A stretch of 64,000 nucleotides of DNA from the NCBI GenBank assembly GCA_024291935.2, contig CM044311.1:24742001-24806000 (forward strand). Direction: 5' to 3'. Source of the stretch: Okapia johnstoni. Taxonomy: Eukaryota > Chordata > Mammalia > Artiodactyla > Giraffidae. Position 1 is the first letter of the stretch. Each line of letters opens with the position of its first letter. Of this stretch, positions 10,696-19,845 are shown piece after piece. The notes beneath the pieces are model-generated. The model was not told where the DNA came from, made no database searches, and saw nothing but the letters and a program-made list of their open reading frames with translations. Made by a program: the position numbers and the translations under genes.

Positions 10696-10958
10696 ATGCA
10701 GAGCACAAAAGCAGAACAGCTTCTCCATCATGCCAGAAACGGCAAATCCAAAGAAGACAGGTGTTAGAAATCATGGAAAGGAATGAAGTAATTTCTGACA
10801 TTAACTGCAAAGGAAGAAGTTAAGTCTAATTGGGGCTGGACATCTCTTCATCCGGCATAGGCAGGTGGTCCAGGATCTGTTAAAGACTGGTGCAGAAGTA
10901 AATGTATTAAATGACACGTGAGACAGGCCACTTCACCCGGCTGCCTTTACAGGACGAA
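10696..10958 (+). pseudogene. OSBPL1A: OSBPL1A (ORP1) retropseudogene fragment, ankyrin-repeat end
   Basis: Translation in shifting frames gives AEQLLHHARNG, then RNEVISDINCKGRS, then VVQDLLKTGAEVNVLNDT, then AAFTGRK. These match, in order, the N-terminus and first ankyrin repeats of oxysterol-binding protein-related protein 1 as I remember it. The functional protein is a lipid-binding and lipid-sensing protein of late endosomes whose ankyrin repeats bind Rab7. The matches are contiguous, without introns, so this looks like a processed copy. It has in-frame stops (after the RCx of the first block, after CKGRS and after VLNDT) and frameshifts. It ends abruptly where antisense L1 3' sequence begins, so the downstream part and any poly(A) tail are missing. 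A gene exon is ruled out by the stops. Confidence 0.78.
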
Positions 10959-12073
10959 AGCTGTGCAACCATGACCACAGTCCAGTTTCGGAACATTTCC
11001 ATTCACGCAGAAAGTTTCCTCGGGCCTGTTTGCGTTCATTTCCTGTTTCTTGACAAGCTTCGGACTACCACTGATAGGCTTTCTCTCTCTAGATATTTGC
11101 TTTTTCTCGAAATTTCTTGTAAATGGAATCATATAAACATTTGTGTCTAACTTCTTTAGTATAATATAGTTAAGTTTCATCCATGGTGTAGTGTGCTGAA
11201 TAATATTCTGTTGTATGGATATACCACATTTTAGGCCTGTTCTTTGTTTATTGGAGAGACTTTACCCTCTGTATTGCCTTGACACCTTTGTTGGCAATCA
11301 GTTGATCATAAATGGGTTAATTTCTGGACTTCTGTTCTCTTTGATCTATATTCTATCCTTACACCAATAACAAACTGTCTTATTATAGTAGCTTTGTAAT
11401 TAAGTTTTGATACTGAGTAGTGTAAGTTCTCCAATCTATGATATTTTAAAAAATTATTTTGGCTATTCTTAGTCAAAAGTTTGTATCTATGTAAATTTTA
11501 GGATTATTCAGTCAATTTCTATAAAAACACCTGTTGAAATTTTGATAGAGATCTTGTTGTCTTGAGCCTATAGTTAAATTTGGGAAGAAATGCCAGATTA
11601 AAATATTGTCTTCCAAACTAAGGAAAGCAAATGCTTCTCCGCTTATTTAAATCTTTAATTTTGCTCAGCAATGTTTTGCTATTTCAATATATAGATCTTG
11701 TATTCTTTTGGTTAAACTTATTCCTATGCATTGTATTTGTTTTGGTGCTATCTTAGATGGAGTTTTTCTCTTAATTTCTTTTTTGATTTTTTATTGCTTC
11801 TATATAGAAAGACAAGTTTTACATTGTTCTTGTGTCCTTACTGAACTTGCTTTTTACTGCTAGTATGTTTTTGCAGATCCATAGTATTTTCTATATACTG
11901 AATCACATCATCGGCAGATAAAGGCAAAAACGTCTTTCTCTCCAATCTGGATTATTTTTCCTCTATTTGTTTTACTAACTAGATTCTAGTTCAGTGTTGA
12001 AAACAGTGAGAGGAGGAATCTTTGCCTTGATTATTTTATCTTTGGGGAATAGGATCTAGTTTTTACCCAGTAC
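10959..12073 (-). mobile_element. Old L1 LINE, antisense, part 1 (3' UTR and ORF2 3' end)
   Basis: Begins with reversed L1 3' sequence (gctgtgcaaccatgaccaca, aaatggaatcatataaacat, tatggatataccacatttta). It continues with reversed ORF2 (cttattatagtagctttgta, ttggctattcttagtcaaaa, gaaattttgatagagatctt). The family resembles older L1M types. It is split by a SINE at 12074 and continues at 12289. Confidence 0.82.
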
Positions 12074-12288
12074 TTGTCACTTCCCTGGGGGCTCAGACAG
12101 TAAAGCGTCTACCTACAATGTGGGAGACCTGGATTCAATCCCTGGGTCGGGAAGATCCTCCGGAGAAGGAAATGGCAACCCACTACAGTATTCTTGCCTG
12201 GAAGATCCCATGGACATAGAAGCCTGGTGGGCTACAGTCCATGGGGTCACAAAGAGTCGGACACGACTGAGCAACTTTTCTTTCTTTC
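12074..12288 (+). mobile_element. Bov-tA SINE, sense, with 11-bp TSD, inside L1
   Basis: Full SINE from head (cacttccctgggggctcaga) to tail (gagtcggacacgactgagca) followed by a (tttc)n-like end. The repeat tttacccagta at 12063-12073 and 12289-12299 is L1 sequence duplicated on insertion. Confidence 0.95.
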
Positions 12289-12325
12289 TTTACCCAGTAG
12301 AATTATGTTAGTTGTAAATTTCTCT
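12289..12325 (-). mobile_element. Old L1 LINE, antisense, part 2
   Basis: Short L1 continuation (acccagtagaattatgttag) between the SINE and the BovB insertion. It ends in the BovB target site ttctct. Confidence 0.75.
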
Positions 12326-13622
12326 TCAGTTCAGTTTAGTTCAGTTCAGTCACTAAGTCGTGTCCGACTCTTTGCGACCCCATAAACTGCAGCACACCAG
12401 GCTGCCCTGTCCATCACCAACTCCCAGAATCCACCCAAACCCATGTCCATCGAGTCGATGATGCCATCCAACAATTTCATCCTCTGTCATCCCCTTCTCC
12501 TCCTGTCTTCAATCTTTCCCAGCATCAGGGTCTTTTCCAATGAGTCAGCTCTTCGCATCAGGTGACCAAAGTATTGGAGTTTCAACTTCAACACCAGTCC
12601 TTCCAGTGAACACCCAGGACTGATCTCCTTTAGGATGGACTGGTTGGATCTCCTTGCAGTCCAAGGGACTCTCAAAAGTCTTCTCCAACACCACAGTTCA
12701 AAAGCATCAATTCTTCGGTGCTCAGCTTTCTTTATAGTCCAACTCTCACATCCATACATGACCACTGGAAAAATCATAGCCTTGACTAGACAAACCTTTG
12801 TTGGCAAAGTAATGTCTCTGCTTTTTAATATGCTGTCTAGGTTGGTCATAACTTTCCTTCCAAGGAGTAAGCGTCTTTTAATTTCATAGCTGCAATCACC
12901 ATCAGCAATGATTTTGGAGCCCAGGAAAATAAAGTCAGCCACTGTTTCCACTGTTTGCCCATCTATTTGCCATGAAGTGATGAAACTGGATGCCGTGTTC
13001 TTAGTTTTCTGAATGTTGAGCATTAAGCCAACTTTTTCACTCTCCTCTTTCACTTTCATCAAGAAGCTCTTTAGTTCTTCTTCACTTTCTGCCATAAGAG
13101 TGGTGTCATCTGCATATCTGAGGTTATTGATATTTCTCCCGGCAATCTTGATTCCAGCTTGTGCTTCTTCCAGCCCAGTGTTTCTCATGATGTACTCTGC
13201 ATATAAGTTAAATAAACAGGGTGACAATATACAGCCTTGATGTACTCCTTTTCCTATTTGGAACCAGTCTGTTGTTCCACGTCCAGTTCTGACTATTGCT
13301 TCCTGACCTGCATACAGGTTTCTCAAGAGGCAGGTCAGGTGGTCTGGTATTCCCATCTCTTTCAGAATTTTCCAGAGTTTATTGTGATCCACACAGTCAA
13401 AGGCTTTGGCATAGTCAATAAAGCAGAAATAAATGTTTTTCTGGAACTCTTGCTTTTTTGATGATCTGGGGGATGTTGGCGATTTGATCTCTGGTTCTTC
13501 TGCCTTTTCTAAAACCAGCTTGAACATCTGGAAGTTCACAGTTCACATATTGCTGAACCCTGGCTTGGAGAATTTTGAGCATTACTTTACTAGTGTGTGA
13601 GATGAGTGCAATTGTGCGGTAG
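12326..13622 (-). mobile_element. BovB LINE, 3' 1.3 kb, antisense, inside L1
   Basis: 5'-truncated BovB inserted in the old L1. The + strand opens with the reversed terminal repeats of 'cagtt' and the reversed tail (cactaagtcgtgtccgactc). It runs through the reverse transcriptase to about 'gtgcaattgtgcggtag'. The 6-bp repeat ttctct at 12320-12325 and 13623-13628 is the likely target-site duplication, and the L1 reads on without loss on the other side. The element carries the 350-aa frame below. Confidence 0.94.
12487..13539 (-). pseudogene. BovB reverse transcriptase ORF remnant (350 aa)
   Basis: Longest open frame of the window. RT motif A lies at about residues 38-51 (FIDYAKAFDCVDH), motif B at about 98-107 (KGVHQGCILSP) and the catalytic YADD at 142-145. 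After it come the C-terminal region with [16 protein letters not shown] (about 261-276) and [18 protein letters not shown] (about 283-300). Roughly the first 28 residues are in a shifted frame relative to other BovB copies, so the ATG is not a true start. The endonuclease domain is absent. The frame ends at a TGA (+ strand tca, 12487-12489) where other copies have CGA, a typical CpG decay. It is the residue of a mobile element, not a host gene. Confidence 0.88.
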
Positions 13623-13773
13623 TTCTCTAGATGCCCTTTATTAGGTCAAAGAAACTTTCTTCTGTTTCTAGTTTTTTTTTCTTTTTCTTTTTTATCATGA
13701 ATGGCTATCATGTCTTTTGAAATGATCATGTGATTTTTGTTTATTACTCTCTTAATATGGTAAGTTAATATGC
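13623..13773 (-). mobile_element. Old L1 LINE, antisense, part 3
   Basis: L1 continues with 'gatgccctttattaggtcaa', 'ttctgtttctag', then 'gatcatgtgatttttgttta' and 'ctcttaatatggtaagttaa'. The next BovB starts at about 13774. Confidence 0.8.
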
Positions 13774-14173
13774 TGGACTATAAAGAAAGCTGAGCACCAA
13801 AGAATTGATGCTTTTGAACTTTGGTGTTGAAGACTCTTGAGAGTCCCTTGGACTGCAAGATCAATCCAGTCCATTCTAAAGGAAATTAGTCCTGAATATT
13901 CATTGGAAGGACTGATGCTGAAGCTGAAACTCCAATACTTTGGCCACCTGATATGAAGAACTGACTCATTGGAAAAGACCCTGATGCTGGGAAAGATTGA
14001 AGGCAGGAGGAGAAGGGCCCGACAGAGGATGAGACCATTGGATGGCATCACCGACTCTCTGGACATGAGTTTGAGCAAGCTCCAGGGTTGGTGATGGACA
14101 GGGAAGCCTGGCGTGCTGCAGTCCATAGGGTCGCAAAGAGTTGGACATAACTGAGCACTGAACTGAACTGAAT
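13774..14173 (+). mobile_element. BovB LINE, 3' 0.4 kb, sense, inside L1
   Basis: Begins 'gctggactataaagaaagct' and ends 'gagcactgaactgaactgaa'. It is opposite in orientation to the BovB at 12326-13622 and matches that copy's 3' 0.4 kb. A one-base loss at 'ggtgttgaagactctt' shifts the frame. This copy keeps CGA at the position where the neighbour has TGA. Confidence 0.92.
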
Positions 14174-14176
14174 ACA

Positions 14177-14391
14177 GTGAGAGTGTGCTTAGTTTCTCAG
14201 TCATGTCCAACTCTTTGTGACCCCATGGACCGTAGCCCACAAGGCTCCTCTGTCTATGGGATTATCCTAGCAAGAATACTGGAGTGGGTTGCCATTTCCT
14301 CCTCCAGGAGATATTCCAACCTGGAGGTTGAATCCATGATTCCTGCTGCTCCTGCTTTGGTAGGCAGATTCTTTACCACTGAGCCACCTGG
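14177..14391 (-). mobile_element. Bov-tA SINE, antisense, inside L1
   Basis: Reversed SINE from 'cttagtttctcagtcatgtc' to 'ctgagccacctgggg'. It directly follows the sense BovB 3' end, so the two insertions form a composite block within the L1. Confidence 0.9.
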
Positions 14392-14735
14392 GGTGATAAT
14401 TTATATGGTATGTTACATTAATTTGGAGATGTTAAGCCAGGTTTGTGTTTGTATATAAGCCCCACCTGGTATTGATTAATCCTTTTTGCATGTTACTGGA
14501 TTCTATTTTCTGATATTTTTTTAAGGATTTTTTGGGTCTGTATTCCTGAGTGATACTTTTCTGTAGTTTTCTTGAGATATGTTTGTCTGGCTTTTGTAAC
14601 AGGGTAGGTAATACCAGACTAATAGAATGAGATGAGAAATGGGTTTTCCTCCTCTGCTTACTGAAATAGCTTGTGAAGGATTGATATTATTCTTTCTTAA
14701 ATATTTGATAAAATTCACCAGCGAAACCATCAAAA
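14392..14735 (-). mobile_element. Old L1 LINE, antisense, part 4
   Basis: L1 resumes with 'tggtatgttacattaatttg', 'gttactggattctattttct', 'tctgtagttttcttgagata', 'taatagaatgagatgagaaa' and ends near 'aaattcaccagcgaaaccat'. These follow the L1 ORF2 order expected after part 3. Confidence 0.82.
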
Positions 14736-15590
14736 CAAAACAAAACAAAAGTCATTGAAAACGTAACATTTCTCAGAGAGTGAGATCTTTGGGCAAAAGC
14801 TGCATTTTTCACATATTACTAATTTCTGATTATTTATTGTTTATGTTTGTTCTGAAATTTCGAAGGGTAAGAATTCATGCGAAAATCTTTTAAAGGCACA
14901 GTGTAAATATATTTATTAGCCACGAGTATACCATGCTTTTTATTCATTTTATTCATTATATTGTTATACATGCACAAGGATGTATGTGTGTGTATATGTG
15001 CATATGTATATTGTAAAATCAATTAGCCTATATTTCTTGGATATAGAAAGGTGATCTACTAAACATATGGAACTCAACTTTATAAAAAATATATAAGCTA
15101 TCAGGAAATTGCAAAGGGGCTATTTATGATACTTAGCTTGTATTTAGCTTCTAAATAGGTTTAAAATTCGTTTCAATTCTTTATAAAATATTTCTCTGAA
15201 AACTTTAATCCAAGCAAGTATTCTCTTCTGGGTACCTTGGTACTTTGCGTTTAATGAGCAGTCTGATAATACACCTAGGCCAAAACAGTGTGCTACATTT
15301 GTCTTTATCTCACCTACAAGTACACGCACATCCATAACTACTATGTTTAAGTTTATATGTAAAAATATTATCCAAAATTAAGCTTTTGTATTTTCATCCT
15401 AAGGAAAAAATTTTTGTCACCCCAAAATATGTATGAATACTTCTGGGAAGAAGAAATGATGCACAAATGAGTGTTAAGCTAGAAGCAAAATAACAATAAA
15501 ATTTCTTGATGTAAAATTCAAGAATTTTCAATAGTTATTGTCATGAAAAGTTATTAGGAAATATATCCACCATTTTTCTTTTTTTTTTAA
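14736..15590. other. Unassigned AT-rich sequence
   Basis: No gene or repeat family recognised. A short purine tract (acaaaacaaaacaaaa) marks its left edge. Confidence 0.5.
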
Positions 15591-15819
15591 TTTTGTTGTT
15601 GTTTAGTTGCTCAGTTGTGTCTGACTCTTTGTCAGACACAAAGAGTGTGGCTATAGTTCAGGCTCCTCTGTCCACTGGATTTTCTAAGCAAGAATACTGG
15701 ACTGATGTGCCATTTTCATCTCCAGGGGATCTTCCTGACCCAGGGAACAGACCCACGTTTTCTGTATTGATAGGCATTGGCCGGCAGACTCATTACCACT
15801 CAGCCACCAGGGAAACCCT
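15591..15819 (-). mobile_element. Bov-tA SINE, antisense, with local inverted duplication
   Basis: Reversed SINE from 'gtttagttgctcagttgtgt' to 'cagccaccagggaaaccc'. Where other copies read 'ctttgcgaccccatggac' this one reads 'ctttgtcagacacaaagagt', making a perfect 10-bp stem (tgtgtctgac and gtcagacaca, 15616-15640). Confidence 0.9.
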
Positions 15820-16461
15820 TATTAGAACTTAACAGCACTGAAGTAACTTTGAAGTAAGAAATGCAGAATGACATTTTTATCCATGTATGTTTCTCTACAG
15901 GTATTTTGAAAAGTAAGAACTGTGCTTTTCCTTGTACTTGTTTAGAAAAATATATTAATCAGAGTTATTATTCCAATAAGAAGTACATAGGGAGATTCAA
16001 AATAATTAAAGTAGATTAAGTATTAGAGTGAAAGATTCTTTGCTCAGACCTGGCAGACAGTATTCCCTGTGTTAGAGGCATGAATCGACTTCTTTCTTCT
16101 TTCATAGTAAGCTGCATCCTGAATTTTGGAATAGATAATGCACTCCTGATACAGTGGCTTGAAGTAGTCACTTCTAATTATTTTGTATTACCTGACAAAA
16201 ATTCATCTGTCTAATTAGAGACATAGCATATTAGTCTATAACTTGTGCATAAAAAAGCTCTAAAGAACAAAACTGAAAAGATCTAGGCTAGTTCTTTGAT
16301 CTTTTTGTTTTCCCTCTAATTGATTATGCAGCTTTTGTGGAAAGTCCTTTTTATGATTGAATGCCTAATAGTGCCATAATAATAGCACTGACATAGTAAT
16401 ATTTATTTCAAAAATTCTGTCTCTACAGCGTTCACAAACTTTTGAGATGTAAGTGGTGGAC
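15820..16461. other. Unassigned AT-rich sequence
   Basis: Nothing recognised in this stretch. Confidence 0.5.
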
Positions 16462-16560
16462 TTACCATTTTACAGATGTGAAGTTGAGATTCAGAAGTCA
16501 AACTACTTATTTAAGGTGCCAAACCTCAAAAATGGCAGTTTTGTTTTGGGTTCAGAAGTT
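16462..16560 (-). mobile_element. MIR SINE remnant, antisense
   Basis: 'ttaccattttacagatgtga' followed by 'agttgagattcagaagtcaa' resembles the reversed conserved core of MIR (…ccattttacagatgaggaaactgag…). It is strongly diverged, as expected for an ancient mammalian repeat. Confidence 0.5.
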
Positions 16561-17324
16561 AAGTTCCTTGCCCATGGTATTATATCTCCAAAGACTTGGA
16601 CTCTTTGTGGTTAAATGTATTGTTATTTTAGTTAAGGAAGCTCTCTTTCAAGCTCTTTCAATACAAAGTCATTGCTTAATAAAGACCAAGTGTCCCTCAT
16701 ACTGTTAACCATTGGTCACAACTAATTTAATATAATTGATTTGTAAAATAATATAAGCTCTTCCTCTTTTGCTTCATTTTACCATTTTTTTTCAGTGCAG
16801 TTCAAAATAATTAGCTTTAGTTTTGGTGTTGGCCTAACTGTTCTTCTATCATATTTGATCATAATGAATACATATTGTAATATATATAGCTTACATGAAG
16901 TATAATATATATATATAGAGCATAGCATGTGTGTTCAGTCTTGTCCTACTCAGTCATGTCCTAACATATATATAAAGCGTAACAAAATAGTTAAGATTAT
17001 GGATTCTAGTATCAGATGGGTAGAAGCTATGCTGATGGGTATATTTACAAAAAAAGTATGTAACTAAAATTAGTACATATAAATTAATACTTAATATAGA
17101 TGGTTAATTAAATTTTAATTTAAACAAATTTTAATTTATTACAATAATTAATAAAATTTCATTTTGAATTAAAATATAGCCAAGATATATTTTCCATTAG
17201 TAGTGACTTTGGGGTAATAATTCTTTATTTTCATTTTCCCCATTCTCTACAGTGTCAATTCCAGCCATAGGTAAGCCATAAAGAAGACAGACACAAAGAA
17301 GTAATAACAGAGAGACAATAACGT
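16561..17324. other. AT-rich DNA with TA low complexity and a possible SINE scrap
   Basis: At about 16922-16962 'gtgtgttcagtcttgtccta' and 'ctcagtcatgtcctaac' look like fragments of a reversed Bov-tA tail, between two TA-rich tracts (16885-16918 and 16963-16975). The rest is unassigned. Confidence 0.45.
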
Positions 17325-17472
17325 TGTTAAGCTGCTCAATCATGTCTGACTCTTTGCGACCCCATGGACTGCAGCACGCCAGGCTTCCCTGTCCTTCACC
17401 ATCTCCTGGAGTTTGCTCAAACTCATGTTCATTGAATCAGTGATGCCATCCAACCATCTCATCCTCTGTCAG
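17325..17472 (-). mobile_element. BovB LINE 3' end fragment, antisense
   Basis: Reversed 3' terminus ('gctgctcaatcatgtctgac', 'ccatggactgcagcacgcca', 'gatgccatccaaccatctca'). It stops at 'tcctctgtcaga', so about 150 bp remain. Confidence 0.88.
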
Positions 17473-18019
17473 AAAGGCAATGTACAGACACAAAACTTGT
17501 GAAGAAAAACAATTTTTCTTCTTTTGTCAATAGCAAAAGAAAATAGAGTGAGATATAATGGGATTCACTGAGGTTCACAGAACTGAAAACTAGATGAAGT
17601 AAAAAGTGAATATAAAAGGTCAGTCTTACACAAACTAATGTAGTGAATGCAGGTGCACCAAGAGCTTGGAACCAGAGGTTCAAGTCCAAATGGCTGTGTT
17701 TTCTGAGATTTCCATATGAGCTCCCAGGAAACAGAACAGATATGGTGGCTGAGAATTGACCATGTGACACAGTTCACATGATCTCAACTACTGTGTCACG
17801 TGGTCTTGCTTTCCCTTTCCTCCTGCCTCTCTTCCTTCCTTCCTTCATTTTTTTCTCCATGGCTCCCTTCTCCCCTCCGTCTCTCTCTCCTTTTCTGCCC
17901 CCACTTTCTTTCAATAGCCTTCTTTTTATAGCAATTTTAGTTAGGCTCAGCAAAACTGAATGGAAGCTACAAAGATTTCCCGTGAACCCCATTCTCACAC
18001 CTATGCACAACCTATTACT
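17473..18019. other. Unassigned sequence with a polypyrimidine tract
   Basis: A C/T-rich run occupies about 17806-17912 (for example cttccttccttcatttttt). Short frames on both strands (103 aa, 121 aa) derive from this low-complexity tract or lack any recognisable domain. Confidence 0.5.
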
Positions 18020-18319
18020 TTATCAACACCCCCCCACCAGAGAGGTACATTTAATTTTAATTTGTGAAGCTATATCGACACATAATTATCACCCAAAGTA
18101 CAGAGTTTACATTGTTTCACACCTGGTGTTGCACATTCTATGAGTTTTAACAAATTTATAGTATGTATCCATCAGTATAGCATCACATAGAGTAGTTGTA
18201 CTGCTCTAAAAATCTCTGTTCTATTTATCACTGACCCACACTCAACTCCCTTGCCTGCCCCTGGCAACCTATAGTCTTTTCACTGTCTCCAGAGTTTTGC
18301 CTTTTGCCATGTATTGTTG
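18020..18319 (-). mobile_element. L1 LINE, antisense, 3' UTR part
   Basis: 'agagaggtacatttaatttt', 'cgacacataattatcaccca', 'cctggtgttgcacattctat' and 'cccctggcaacctatagtct' follow the order of a reversed L1 3' UTR. It is interrupted by a BovB at about 18320; more reversed L1 follows at 19661. Confidence 0.72.
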
Positions 18320-19660
18320 GGCAGCTGCACGGTGCTGGAGCAACTGTGAGGAGATATCCATGCCCAAGGACAGAGAAGACTGAGCAACACGGTAGGCAGT
18401 GGAGCGGTGGCTGCGTGGGCTGACAGACTGAAAACCACAATCACAGAAAATTAACCAATCTGATCACATGGACCACAGCCTTGTCTAACTCAGTGAAACT
18501 ATGAGGCATGCCATGTAGGGCCACCCAAGACAGATGGGTCATGGTGAAGAATTCTGACAAAACGTGGTCCACTGAAGAAGGGAACGGCAAACAACTTCAG
18601 TATTCTTGCCTTGAGAACCCCATGAACAGTCCACTACTGTGGCCAAGAATACCTTAGAAGATTTGGAGAGGCCCTCATAGTCAACAAAACAGTCTGAAAT
18701 GCAGTACTTGGATGCAATCTCAAAAATGAAAGAATGATCTCTGTTCCTTTCCAAGGCAAACCATTCAATATCACAGTAATCCAAGTCTATGCCCCGACTA
18801 GTAATGCTGAAGATGTTGAAGTTGAACAGTTCTATGAAGACCTATAGACCTTCTAGAACTAACAGCCAAAAAAGATGTCCTTTTCATTATAGGGGACTGG
18901 AAGGCAAAAGTAGGAAGTCAAAAAATACCTGGAGTAACAGGCAAATCTGGCCTTGGAGTACAGAATGAAGCAGGGCAAAGGCTAATAGAGTTTTGCCAGG
19001 AGAACACACTGGTTAGAGCAAACACCCTCTTCCAACAACACAAGAGAAGATTCTACACGTGGACATCACCAGATGGTCCACACCGAAATCAGATTGATTA
19101 TATTCTTTGCAGCCAAAAATGCAGCCAGCAAAAACAAGACCAGGAGCTGACTGTGGCTCAGATCATGAACTCCTTATTGCCAAATTCAGACATAAATTGA
19201 AGAAAGTGGGAAAAACCACTAGACCATTCAGGTATGACCTAAATCAAATCCCTTATGATTATACAGTGGAAGTGAGAAATATATTTAAAGGACTAGATCT
19301 GATAGACAGAGTGCCTGATGAACTATGGATGGAGGTTTGACACATTGTACAGGAGACAGGGATCAAGACCATCCCCATGGGAAAGAAAGCAAAAAAGCAA
19401 AATGGCTGTCTGTGGAGGCCTTACAAATAGCTGTGAAGAGAAGCAAAAAGCAAAGGAGGAAATGAAATATATACCCATTTGAATGCAGAGTTCCAAAGAA
19501 TAGCAAAGAGAGATAACAAAGCCCTCCTCAGCGATCAATGCAAAGAAATAGAGGAAAACAATAGAATGGGAGAGACTAGATATCTCTTCAAGAAAATTAG
19601 AGATACCAAGGGAACATTTCATGCAAAAATAGGTCCAATAAAGAACAGAAATGGTACCTG
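18320..19660 (+). mobile_element. BovB LINE, 5' portion (5' UTR and endonuclease region), sense
   Basis: Starts with 5'-UTR-like sequence (gcagctgcacggtgctggag, gtgaggagatatccatgccc). It continues through the start of the main ORF into the apurinic/apyrimidinic-type endonuclease region, where scattered frames give PFNITVIQVYAPTSNAED and, further on, RTHWLEQTPSS-type and HHQMVHTEIRL-type pieces in shifted frames. A 77-aa frame at 19107-19340 covers 'PGADCGSDHELLIAKFRHKL' and 'TRPFRYDLNQIPYDY', the end of the endonuclease. A 104-aa frame at 19479-19793 begins in BovB (QRIAKRDNKALLSDQCKEI) and runs into L1. There is an internal deletion near 18630. The RT domain and 3' end are absent, the reverse of usual LINE truncation. 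Confidence 0.9.
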
Positions 19661-19845
19661 CCAACTGTGTTCCAAAGTGGTTATACCATTTTTCATTTTC
19701 ATGAGCAATGAATTGTACATTGTCATTGTACATCCTCACAAGCTTTTGGTGTTGTCAGTGTTCTGTATTTTTGCCATTTTAATAGGTGTATAGCACTATC
19801 AGTTTCTTTTGAAATCAGAGTAATATATGTGTTATCTTTCTGTGA
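19661..19845 (-). mobile_element. L1 LINE, antisense, ORF2 part, continuing beyond BovB
   Basis: 'ctgccaactgtgttccaaag', 'catcctcacaagcttttggt', 'gttgtcagtgttctgtattt' and 'ccattttaataggtgtatag' are typical reversed L1 ORF2 3' sequence. Compared with the L1 piece at 18020-18319, several hundred bp expected between them are missing. Confidence 0.78.

Noticed and set aside
10696..10958. Real exon of OSBPL1A
   Set aside because: In-frame stops, frameshifts and fusion of several exons without introns.
12074..12288. tRNA gene suggested by A- and B-box-like sequence
   Set aside because: The boxes belong to the tRNA-Glu-derived head of Bov-tA, as in all other SINE copies here; no cloverleaf or anticodon arm can be drawn.
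17778..18143. 121-aa + strand open frame and antisense partner
   Set aside because: Composed of a polypyrimidine tract followed by L1 sequence; no domain.
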